Below are positions 8,804 through 15,681 of a DNA stretch of 45,548 nt, one piece after another (the stretch's first letter is position 1; each line of letters opens with the position of its first letter). The DNA comes from UBA9647 sp049522195 (lineage in GTDB: Bacteria; Bacteroidota; Ignavibacteria; UBA10030), in the NCBI GenBank assembly GCA_049522195.1, contig JBEKOB010000032.1, forward strand, positions 1-45,548, given 5' to 3'. Below the pieces are notes generated by a model. The model did not search any database. It had not been told where the DNA came from and was given only the letters and a program-made list of their open reading frames with translations. The translations under genes and the position numbers were made by a program.

Positions 8804-9058
8804 TTAAAATGAAGGGGGATGTTCCTGCGGGACCGACACCTCTTTCGGGAGATGCTCGATGCCTTCACGATGAAATTCAATGACTTCCCAAGGGCACGCC
8901 CAGACACATTTGCGACAGTTCGTGCACCGCTCGTCGATGATCCGGATCTCGGACTCGAGCAGTTCGATCGCGTCCTCCGGACACACGCCAACGCAGCATC
9001 CGCAGAAATCGCATTTCCCGGGGACAAGATAAATCATGAGTGGCGTCGTGCGCGGCAA
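8804..9058 (-). CDS. 2x[4Fe-4S] ferredoxin
   Basis: An 84-residue bacterial-type ferredoxin. Two CxxCxxCxxxCP motifs, CDFCGCCVGVCP near the start and CTNCRKCVWACP about 25 residues later, bind two [4Fe-4S] clusters. The tail of about 25 residues is charged. The start is TTG at 9058: a strong GAGGAGGT ribosome site lies five bases before it, whereas the internal ATG at 9037 has none. The gene is directly upstream of the geranylgeranyl-reductase-type flavoprotein, which suggests a dedicated electron donor. A TACAAT hexamer about 45 bases upstream of the start could be the -10 of its promoter, but the -35 is poor. Confidence 0.92.
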   Translation of the reverse strand: MPRTTPLMIYLVPGKCDFCGCCVGVCPEDAIELLESEIRIIDERCTNCRKCVWACPWEVIEFHREGIEHLPKEVSVPQEHPPSF

Positions 9059-9133
9059 TCAAGACCTCCTCGATTATTGCGAGAGAATTGTACGATCTGA
9101 AACACAGAGACGGAATCCGATCACAACCAACAA

Positions 9134-9145
9134 GACTGTACAGTC
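9134..9145. promoter_or_regulatory. 12-base perfect palindrome at the dnaG stop
   Basis: GACTGTACAGTC reads the same on both strands. It overlaps the dnaG stop codon and lies upstream of the ferredoxin start. It could be a dimeric regulator site for the ferredoxin-reductase pair, but it matches no operator I can name with confidence. Confidence 0.25.
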
Positions 9146-11021
9146 AATTTGACTTGAAAAGCATGCCGGAATCGACATTGCCCAACTGAATCGTCAATTC
9201 CTGATTTCGCTGCATCAACGCCTGCACATCAGCACCACGGGCGGAAGCATCCTTGAGAGCGCGCCGGTTGATTTCAATTAAAGCGTGGAGCTTTCTCTTG
9301 ACCATCGCAACGATCGCATCCCGGGCAACCCTCCAGGGATCGACTTCCTCAAATACCATCTCACTACTCTCCCACCTTTTGCTGATCTCGTATTTGCTCA
9401 TCACGATGTCAGTCACCAGACTCTTTAACACCGGATCGACGATTTCATTCACAAACTCCGTTACCGTTCCAGGACCTTTTTCATCGAATCGGGCAAGAAG
9501 AAACTCTACAATCTTCTTCAATTGCGGATCGGAGATGTCATCAACGGTAATATAAGAAAAAATGAAGCCGATCATATCGGCGTGATGCTCGAGCAGGAGC
9601 TTCAGGATGTCACGCTCTGCTACGGGAGCTTCCTTCTTACCGGCAGGGACCGTTCCGTTCTTTGAAGTCTCAGGAACTGGCTGCGACCGTTGAGCCGAAT
9701 CCGGTCGCGGATACGCAGGACGGTTCTTTTCGCCCGTCCACCGATCCAACTCGCGATAAAGAACGGATTCGTAGATATCATATTTTGTCGCAACTTCTTT
9801 GATATAGAAGTTTCGTTTCAGCTCATCCTTCATTTTGGCGATCGATTGGACGATCGACCGCACCGCTTGCGCTTTCCCTTCAGGTGTCGCGAAAGCACCG
9901 GCCTTGAGGAACTGCTTCGCCTTGAAATCGATGAACGAGACTCCCTGCTCGAGGAGTTTTCGAAATTCCTTTCCTCCAGATTTCTTCACGAATGAATCAG
10001 GGTCTTCCCCTTCAGGCAGCTCGACGATCATAACATCCAGATCCTGCGCAAGGGCGATGTCCATTCCCCGGATTGTCGCGTTAGATCCGGCCGAGTCGGC
10101 GTCATAAACGAGGGTCAGCTTCTTGCTGTAACGCGAAATGAGCTGAACCTGTTCCTCAGTGAGGGCTGTTCCGCTCGAAGCAACCACGTTTTGAATCCCA
10201 GCCTGGTACAAGGAGATCAGGTCAGCATACCCTTCGACCATAAGCGAATTATCCTCCGCCCGGATTGCGTCTTTTGAATGAAAGAGGCCGAACAGGATGC
10301 GGCTTTTGTTGTAGATCGGGGTTTCTGGAGAGTTGATGTATTTCCCCAATGGGTCATCATCTCTGAGCTTCCGTGCCCCGAATCCGACAACCCTCCCCGT
10401 GGTAGTAAATATTGGGAACATTGCCCGACCGCGAAAATAGTCGTAATCGGTGCCATCCTCCCGGGTCCTGATCAGTCCGGCCTTCTGAAGATCTTCGCGT
10501 TTAAGCCCTTCCTCCTTCGCCCGCGTGAGAAAACCATCCCAGGAGTGGAGCGAGTACCCAAGTCCGAACGTCCTGATTGTCTCATCCGAGAATCCGCGCT
10601 GGTGGAAATACTCCAGAGCACCACGCCCTTCATCGGTTTTTGTCAGATTCGTGTAAAAATGGAGTCCGGCAAATCGACAGACGTTATACAGTCCTTCAAT
10701 TTCGTTCTGTTGCTCCTGATCCGCCTCCATGTACGAAATCACGATACCCGCCTTTTCGGCAAGTGATCTGACGGCCTCCATGAAAGAAACTTTCTCGAAC
10801 TCCATCACAAACGTGAAAACATTCCCTCCTTTGGAACACCCGAAACAGTGAAAAACCTGCTTCTCAGAGCTCACTGTAAACGAAGGGGTCTTTTCCTGAT
10901 GGAAAGGGCAGAGACCAACGAAGTTCTTGCCCCTCTTTTTCAGCCGTACGTGCTGAGAGATGACATCCACGATGTCATTTGCGGAGCGGATTTCTTCGAT
11001 TTTTTCTGCGGGAATGCGCAT
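9144..11021 (-). CDS. dnaG: DNA primase DnaG
   Basis: DnaG lays RNA primers at the replication fork. The 625-residue protein has the CHC2 zinc finger at C38-x2-H41-x17-C59-x2-C62 and the primase catalytic core. Its TOPRIM domain has E263 (MVEGYADL) and D307/D309 (YDADSAG). The C-terminal third, including a proline/lysine-rich linker near 490-515, is the helicase-binding region and is the least conserved part. I start it at the ATG at 11021, which gives the canonical MRIPAEKIEEIRSANDIVDV. The open frame runs 56 codons further upstream but with non-family sequence. It lies 228 bases after groL and behind the groL terminator, so it should have its own promoter, which I could not place. Confidence 0.95.
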   Translation of the reverse strand: MRIPAEKIEEIRSANDIVDVISQHVRLKKRGKNFVGLCPFHQEKTPSFTVSSEKQVFHCFGCSKGGNVFTFVMEFEKVSFMEAVRSLAEKAGIVISYMEADQEQQNEIEGLYNVCRFAGLHFYTNLTKTDEGRGALEYFHQRGFSDETIRTFGLGYSLHSWDGFLTRAKEEGLKREDLQKAGLIRTREDGTDYDYFRGRAMFPIFTTTGRVVGFGARKLRDDDPLGKYINSPETPIYNKSRILFGLFHSKDAIRAEDNSLMVEGYADLISLYQAGIQNVVASSGTALTEEQVQLISRYSKKLTLVYDADSAGSNATIRGMDIALAQDLDVMIVELPEGEDPDSFVKKSGGKEFRKLLEQGVSFIDFKAKQFLKAGAFATPEGKAQAVRSIVQSIAKMKDELKRNFYIKEVATKYDIYESVLYRELDRWTGEKNRPAYPRPDSAQRSQPVPETSKNGTVPAGKKEAPVAERDILKLLLEHHADMIGFIFSYITVDDISDPQLKKIVEFLLARFDEKGPGTVTEFVNEIVDPVLKSLVTDIVMSKYEISKRWESSEMVFEEVDPWRVARDAIVAMVKRKLHALIEINRRALKDASARGADVQALMQRNQELTIQLGNVDSGMLFKSN

Positions 11022-11190
11022 ATGTTGCGTTAATGTAGCCAAATATGGAAGTACAAGCAAGACAACCGAAACTGGTAGGTGCGTGGCACTTTCGATATGT
11101 CCTATGCAAGTGCCGTGCATCTTACATGAATGGGTTAGGTGACCAGCACTCCAGGCAGTTCTGGAAAAGTGACGGTCACCCCTGTTCAAA

Positions 11191-11223
11191 CAAAAACCCT
11201 CCTGCTCTTTCGAACAGGAGGGT
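11191..11223 (-). terminator. Rho-independent terminator of groES-groL
   Basis: A nine-base-pair GC-rich stem (11196-11204 with 11215-11223; arms ACCCTCCTG and CAGGAGGGT) encloses a ten-base loop. On the minus strand it is followed at once by TTTTTG. It lies 26 bases after the groL stop. This is the clearest intrinsic terminator in the window and separates groES-groL from dnaG. Confidence 0.85.
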
Positions 11224-11249
11224 CTTGAATCAATGATGCGTTGAGCGGC

Positions 11250-12887
11250 TTAGTACATGTCTCCGCCCATGCCACCCGGATGAGGCATCCCAGGGGCTTT
11301 ATCCTTCTCAGGCTTCTCGACGATTGTTGCTTCCGTCGTCAGCAGAAGTCCTGCAACGCTGGCAGCATTCTCCAAAGCGATACGAGCGACCTTCGTCGGG
11401 TCGATGACGCCGGCCGCAACCAGGTTCTCGTACTTTTCGGCCTGAGCGTTGAATCCATAGTCGTCTTTACCTTCCTTGATCTTGTTCACGACCACGGATC
11501 CTTCCAAACCTGCGTTCTCGACGATCAGGCGAATCGGCTCTTCAACCGCACGGCGGATGATCTCGACGCCGATCTTCTGGTCCTCATTCTCCGTCTTCGT
11601 TTCCGCGAGTTTTCTCTGGCTACGCAGATATGCAACGCCGCCGCCGGGGACGATTCCCTCTTCCACCGCAGCGCGTGTGGCGTGCAGTGCGTCCTCGACA
11701 CGGGCTTTCTTCTCCTTCATCTCGACTTCCGTCGAAGCACCGATCTTCAACACGGCAACACCGCCCGACAGCTTTGCCAACCGCTCCTGAAGCTTCTCCT
11801 TATCGTAATCGGATGTCGTCTTCTCGATCTGCTGCTTGATCTCATTGATGCGCTTCTTGATGTCTTCCTTCTTGCCCGCGCCCTCGACGATCGTTGTGTT
11901 GTCCTTATCGATCGTCACACGCTTCGCAGTGCCCATATAGGACAGCTGTGCATTCTCGAGCTTGAAGCCCTTCTCTTCCGAAATCACGGTGCCACCTGTT
12001 AAAACGGCGACATCTTCTAACATTGCCTTGCGGCGATCGCCAAAGCCCGGGGCCTTCACGGAGCAGACGCGGAGGGTGCCGCGCAGCTTGTTGACCACGA
12101 GAGTCGCCAGTGCCTCGCCTTCAACTTCCTCCGCGATAACGAGGATCGAACGGCCGGACTGTGCAACCTTCTCGAGCATCGGGAGGAGATCCTTCATGGC
12201 ACTGATCTTCTTGTCGTGGATCAGGATGTACGGGTCTTCGAGAATAGTTTCCATCGTCTCTGCATCCGTCACAAAGTATGGGGAGAGATAGCCGCGGTCG
12301 AACTGCATACCCTCGACCACGTCCAATGTTGTTTCAGTACCTTTTGCTTCCTCGACGGTGATCACGCCATCTTTACCAACCTTCTCCATCGCGTTTGCAA
12401 TCAGCTCACCGATTGCGCGATCGTTGTTAGCGGAGATCGCTCCAACCTGGGCAATCTTCTCCTTGTCGTCGCCGACAGTCTTGCTCATCTCCTTCAAACC
12501 CTCAACGATCTTCTGGACAGCGAGGTCGATACCGCGCTTCAGATCCATCGGGTTGGCACCGGCTGTGACGTTCTTGAGGCCTTCGCGAACGATAGCCTGC
12601 GCGAGCACTGTGGCAGTTGTTGTTCCGTCGCCGGCTACGTCAGAGGTCTTCGATGCGACTTCGCGAACCATCTGGGCTCCCATGTTCTCGACTGGATCAG
12701 AGAGTTCGACTTCCTTCGCTACTGTAACGCCATCCTTCGTGATGGTCGGTGCACCAAATTTCTTATCAATAACAACGTTGCGACCCTTTGGTCCCAACGT
12801 AACCTTCACTGCATCTGCGAGTTGATCGACACCACGCTTCAAAGCAGATCGGGCATCAGTATCAAAGTTGATTAACTTTGCTCCCAT
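11250..12887 (-). CDS. groL: Chaperonin GroEL (60 kDa)
   Basis: The large subunit of the GroEL-GroES folding machine, 545 residues, the usual length. It opens with MGAKLINFDTDARSALKRGV. The ATP site GDGTTTATVLAQ is present, and the GroEL signature AAVEEGIVPGGG is intact near residue 405. The C-terminus ends PGGMGGDMY, a short form of the Gly-Gly-Met tail that projects into the folding chamber. An AAGGAG ribosome site lies ten bases before the ATG. It follows groES by 26 bases in a single CIRCE-controlled operon that ends in the terminator at 11191-11223. Confidence 0.98.
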   Translation of the reverse strand: MGAKLINFDTDARSALKRGVDQLADAVKVTLGPKGRNVVIDKKFGAPTITKDGVTVAKEVELSDPVENMGAQMVREVASKTSDVAGDGTTTATVLAQAIVREGLKNVTAGANPMDLKRGIDLAVQKIVEGLKEMSKTVGDDKEKIAQVGAISANNDRAIGELIANAMEKVGKDGVITVEEAKGTETTLDVVEGMQFDRGYLSPYFVTDAETMETILEDPYILIHDKKISAMKDLLPMLEKVAQSGRSILVIAEEVEGEALATLVVNKLRGTLRVCSVKAPGFGDRRKAMLEDVAVLTGGTVISEEKGFKLENAQLSYMGTAKRVTIDKDNTTIVEGAGKKEDIKKRINEIKQQIEKTTSDYDKEKLQERLAKLSGGVAVLKIGASTEVEMKEKKARVEDALHATRAAVEEGIVPGGGVAYLRSQRKLAETKTENEDQKIGVEIIRRAVEEPIRLIVENAGLEGSVVVNKIKEGKDDYGFNAQAEKYENLVAAGVIDPTKVARIALENAASVAGLLLTTEATIVEKPEKDKAPGMPHPGGMGGDMY

Positions 12888-12913
12888 AGCGTTCTATCTC
12901 CTTTCGTCAGAAA

Positions 12914-13207
12914 TTACTTTTTCGGCATAATGGCAAAGATGTCGCTCTCTCGCATGATGAGGAGCTCTTCGCTGTCGATTGTCACTTCCGTACCGGAATA
13001 CTTTCCGTACAGCACACTGTCTCCGACCTTCACTTCAGGTGCAATCAGCTTACCTTCGTCAGAGACCTTTCCCGGTCCAATTGCGATCACTGTACCCCAT
13101 ACCGGTTTCTCCTTCGCAGTGTCCGGCACGATGATTCCGCCTTTGGTCTTTTCTTCTGCGACCGACGGCTTGACGACCACGCGATCTGCCAATGGCTTCA
13201 GATTCAT
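12914..13207 (-). CDS. groES: Co-chaperonin GroES (10 kDa)
   Basis: The heptameric lid of the GroEL cage, 97 residues, full length. It opens MNLKPLADRVVVKPSVAEEKTKGGIIVPDTA, which contains the signature strand and the mobile loop (about residues 17-33, GGIIVPD) that docks to GroEL. It ends with the strand ELLIMRESDIFAIMPKK. The ATG is preceded by a near-perfect AGGAGGT at seven bases (13215-13221). Transcription comes from the promoter at 13294-13322 under control of the CIRCE at 13266-13292. Confidence 0.98.
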   Translation of the reverse strand: MNLKPLADRVVVKPSVAEEKTKGGIIVPDTAKEKPVWGTVIAIGPGKVSDEGKLIAPEVKVGDSVLYGKYSGTEVTIDSEELLIMRESDIFAIMPKK

Positions 13208-13214
13208 AAGATGT

Positions 13215-13221
13215 ACCTCCT
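13215..13221 (-). promoter_or_regulatory. Strong Shine-Dalgarno site of groES
   Basis: AGGAGGT on the minus strand, seven bases before the groES ATG. It shows that this organism uses classical 16S rRNA pairing, unlike most Bacteroidales and Flavobacteriia. Confidence 0.85.
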
Positions 13222-13265
13222 ATATAAGATTGTGTAATTTAAAGACTTATGGACGGTACCACGTC

Positions 13266-13292
13266 TTAGCACTCTATGCTCTTGAGTGCTAA
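13266..13292 (-). promoter_or_regulatory. CIRCE operator (HrcA binding site)
   Basis: A perfect match to the consensus: TTAGCACTC (13266-13274), nine bases, GAGTGCTAA (13284-13292). It starts one base after the -10 of the groES promoter, so it covers the transcription start. In many bacteria HrcA binds this element and represses groESL until heat shock. The hrcA gene is not in the window. Confidence 0.97.
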
Positions 13293-13293
13293 C

Positions 13294-13322
13294 AATATAC
13301 GGGAAAGAGAGGTTCCAGTCAA
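13294..13322 (-). promoter_or_regulatory. Sigma-70-type promoter of groES-groL
   Basis: On the minus strand: TTGACT (13317-13322), 17-base spacer, TATATT (13294-13299). The -35 matches five of six consensus positions. Its position directly before the CIRCE element makes the assignment strong. Confidence 0.88.
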
Positions 13323-13355
13323 GAGGGTTTTTTCTCGGGAAGACAGCAGACTTCT

Positions 13356-13388
13356 AATGGTGAATGGTCAACGGTCAATAGGCAATGG
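13356..13388. repeat. Degenerate AATGGTCAA-type tandem repeat
   Basis: The stretch between rsmI and the groES promoter holds imperfect tandem copies of an 8-10 base unit: AATGGTG, AATGGTCA, ACGGTCAAT, GGCAATGG. The flanks are purine-rich on the plus strand (AGGAGGGG, AGAGAAAGAGGAG). It has no coding potential and could be a slippage-prone spacer. Confidence 0.5.
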
Positions 13389-13438
13389 AAAACGGAAGGA
13401 GGGGTAGAGAAAGAGGAGAATGCGAGGAGTATGAGAGT

Positions 13439-14170
13439 CTATTCCGGCCTGAAGCCCTCGACCACCAGAACATACTCCCCACGCGTGGGTTTGGAGGTCA
13501 GACTCGCCAGGACGGAGGTTATCGGCCCTCTGACGATTTCTTCGAACTTCTTGGTTAGCTCCCTGGCAACAACGACATTTCGCTCTCCGAACGTCTCTCG
13601 GATCTCTCCGAGAGTCCTGAGAATACGATGAGGTGATTCATAGAAAATCATCGTTCGGGGTTCGGTACTGAGAATTCCGAGCTTGGTCTTCCTCCCTTTC
13701 TTCACCGGAAGGAATCCTTCGAAAACAAATCGATCTGTAGGAAGCCCACTGACGATCAACGCGGAGACAAACGCGGAAGGACCTGGGATGGGGATTATTG
13801 GAATACCCGACTCGAGCGCAGACCGGACAATATGGTAAGCAGGATCTGAGACCCCCGGCGTACCCGCATCCGACACGAGCGCAATAGACTGCCCCTGCCG
13901 GAGTTTTTCTAACAACTGAGGTGTCCGCTGACGCTCGTTGTAGCTGAAGTAGCTCATCATCGGCTTGCTGATGGAATAGTGATCCAGCAAGATCTTCGTT
14001 TTGCGGGTGTCTTCCGCGGCGATGAGATCAACAGCGCCCAACACCTTGACGGCGCGGTACGTGATGTCATCCAGGTTGCCGATGGGAGTTGCGACGAGGT
14101 AGAGGGTGCCGGGAGAGACTTGACCTTCCGAAGGATCTCCTGGTTTCATCTCAGTCTTCGGAATGTTCAC
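13439..14170 (-). CDS. rsmI: 16S rRNA 2'-O-ribose C1402 methyltransferase RsmI
   Basis: RsmI methylates the 2'-hydroxyl of C1402 in the decoding centre of 16S rRNA using S-adenosylmethionine. The body is complete: GTLYLVATPIGNLDDITYRA near the start, AEDTRKTKILL at about 55, and the SAM-binding SDAGTPGVSDPA at about 100. Length is 243 residues from the GTG at 14170, which lies in a GTGA overlap with the transposase stop codon. An ATG seven codons later is an alternative. The first 18 residues are not family-like, and the DNA for residues 12-16 contains the palindrome that also flanks the transposase. The native start region may therefore have been rebuilt by that insertion. Confidence 0.94.
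   Translation of the reverse strand: MNIPKTEMKPGDPSEGQVSPGTLYLVATPIGNLDDITYRAVKVLGAVDLIAAEDTRKTKILLDHYSISKPMMSYFSYNERQRTPQLLEKLRQGQSIALVSDAGTPGVSDPAYHIVRSALESGIPIIPIPGPSAFVSALIVSGLPTDRFVFEGFLPVKKGRKTKLGILSTEPRTMIFYESPHRILRTLGEIRETFGERNVVVARELTKKFEEIVRGPITSVLASLTSKPTRGEYVLVVEGFRPE
14124..14134. repeat. CCTTCSGAAGG palindrome, copy 1 (inside rsmI)
   Basis: CCTTCCGAAGG: arms CCTTC and GAAGG around one central base. It lies within the first codons of rsmI. Near-identical copies lie on the other side of the transposase gene at 14764-14773 and 14796-14805. The set resembles repeats mobilised by RAYT transposases. Confidence 0.55.
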
Positions 14171-14736
14171 TGCGCCTCCTCAAACAAGAACCTGTGTAAC
14201 CGTAACATGTCGATCTCCCCTTGCCGATCCTGCACGAATTCTATATACTTAGCGGCGCTGGTGAATTCTGCGTCCCTCAATCTGAGATCTGTCACAAGCG
14301 CCAATGCCTGGCCACACCACACTCGATAGTCAGAGAATTCCCAAGCATCCGGAGTGTTCACCATGCCAGCCTCAATTGGATTCAGATGGAAATAACGAGC
14401 AAGATGCAGGGCGTATGAATCATCTTCGATCCATCGCGCTTTGGCTCTTCCCTGGAAGAGCGTACCGGAACGGTTCTGCTGAACATTGACCGCCTGAGTA
14501 TAGGAATTGAAAGTGGACTGAAGAAACTTCGAAATCGATCCGCCTATGTCCTGACGCAACAGAAAATGATAATGGTTTGGCATCAGGCAATATGCCATCA
14601 CGCTCACACTATATTGCTTGCGATTCTTGTCAACAAGTCCCAAACAAAATCTGTAGTTGTCAGGCTGAAAGAAGATTTTCTCTTTGTTAGCACCACGATT
14701 GAAGACATGGTAGTATTTGTCGTCTTCGTATTTCAT
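14167..14736 (-). mobile_element. REP-associated tyrosine transposase (RAYT, Y1 family)
   Basis: A 189-residue single-strand transposase of the IS200-like Y1 superfamily, RAYT branch. The RAYT-type opening YYHVFNRGANKEKIFF is at residues 8-23. The HUH metal motif is H55-Y-H57 in MPNHYHFLL, and the nucleophile is probably Y79 (FNSYT). WIEDDSYALHLARYFHLNPIEAG is typical of the family. RAYTs are usually single-copy and act on short palindromes (REPs). It lies between nadE and rsmI, overlaps the rsmI GTG by four bases, and is flanked by CCTTCSGAAGG palindromes. It is AT-richer than its neighbours, consistent with transfer. No ribosome site is visible. The open frame is intact with catalytic residues kept. 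Confidence 0.88.
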
Positions 14737-14763
14737 CGTGTAAAGAATTTCGTTACCTGCGAG

Positions 14764-14805
14764 CCTTCCGAAGACGTCGGATGAACAAAGAGACCCTTCG
14801 GAAGG
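14764..14805. repeat. REP-like hairpin, palindrome copies 2 and 3
   Basis: CCTTCCGAAG (14764-14773) and CTTCGGAAGG (14796-14805) are perfect inverted copies that form a ten-base-pair stem with a 22-base loop. They lie between the nadE stop codon (2 bases away) and the RAYT start. Each arm is also a small palindrome and matches the copy in rsmI. The paired-palindrome form is that of a BIME (paired REP) unit. Confidence 0.6.
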
Positions 14806-14806
14806 A

Positions 14807-15652
14807 TTAAATCCCCCAATCTCTCACATACCGGAAGTCCACATTCACCGTCCGATATGATACCTTTGCAATCAGGGGTGGCCGGCGCTTGAATTGATTT
14901 TTCTGAATCATCCCCTTCACGCGGGCAACAAATTCAGCACTGAACCCGAGCTTCTCCAGCTCCTCATCGTTCCGTCTTTCATCAACGAGGCGGAACAAGA
15001 GCGAATCGAGTTGGTCATAGGTGCACCCAAGCTCATCCTCATCCGATTGCCCTTCCCACAAATCTGCCGTCGGTGTCTTCTCTATGATACTCTTTGGAAT
15101 TCCCAGTTCGCCGGCGAGCTGCCAGATCTGCGTCTTGTACAAATCGCCGATGGGATTGATTGCTGAAGCAGTATCACCAAAGAGGGTCCCATACCCAACC
15201 AGGATCTCGGTCTTATTGCTCGTGCCAATGACAAGCGCCTTCTCTCTGGCCGAGACATCGTAGAGAGCAACCATCCGCATACGCGCCATGACATTTCCCC
15301 GGCGCACCTTATCGGTCACTTTCCAGGTCTCACAATATGCATCGACCATCGCCGAAATATCGATCACCTCAGAGCGGATCTGCAGCTTGTCAATGACCAC
15401 CTGCGCATCTTCCAAGCTTTTCCGACTACTTGACCGGTACGGCATCAACACGGCGATTGTGTTCTCTTTACCCAATGCTTCAGCTGTGAGGAAAGCGCTG
15501 ACAGCGGAATCGACTCCACCGGAGAGCCCTAGAACCCCCCGGTGGAATCCGGCATTCTTCGTCTCATCACGCAGAAACTTCACGAGGAGATCTCTCACCA
15601 TCGCTACGTTCAGGGAGAGCCCATTCGTTGATTCCGGTAGATTTGTTTCCAA
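14807..15652 (-). CDS. nadE: NAD+ synthetase
   Basis: NadE adenylates nicotinic acid adenine dinucleotide and amidates it, the last step of NAD+ synthesis. The 281 residues fit the short, ammonia-dependent form without a nitrilase (glutaminase) domain. The PP-loop SGGVDS is at residues 44-49, and GTSNKTEILVGYGTLFGD and INPIGDLYKTQIWQLA follow. The start appears to be TTG at 15652 with AAGGC upstream; the ATG at 15601 is the alternative. The gene follows lat by 29 bases and ends two bases before the REP-like hairpin, so the RAYT entered just after it. Confidence 0.93.
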   Translation of the reverse strand: METNLPESTNGLSLNVAMVRDLLVKFLRDETKNAGFHRGVLGLSGGVDSAVSAFLTAEALGKENTIAVLMPYRSSSRKSLEDAQVVIDKLQIRSEVIDISAMVDAYCETWKVTDKVRRGNVMARMRMVALYDVSAREKALVIGTSNKTEILVGYGTLFGDTASAINPIGDLYKTQIWQLAGELGIPKSIIEKTPTADLWEGQSDEDELGCTYDQLDSLLFRLVDERRNDEELEKLGFSAEFVARVKGMIQKNQFKRRPPLIAKVSYRTVNVDFRYVRDWGI

Positions 15653-15681
15653 GCTCTTGCCTTTGAGTGTTCGTGTAGAGT

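Noticed and set aside
7730..8812. Plus-strand open frame (360 codons) opposite the reductase gene
   Set aside because: Shadow of the minus-strand flavoprotein, whose FAD motifs are intact.
9134..9145. LexA box at the dnaG stop
   Set aside because: GACTGTACAGTC contains CTGT and ACAG but without the eight-base spacing of the enterobacterial box; kept only as an unassigned palindrome.
11022..11189. Upstream extension of dnaG (start at 11189)
   Set aside because: The additional 56 residues do not match primase N-termini; the ATG at 11021 gives the canonical sequence.
11241..12002. Plus-strand open frame opposite groL
   Set aside because: Antisense to one of the most conserved genes known; no independent evidence.
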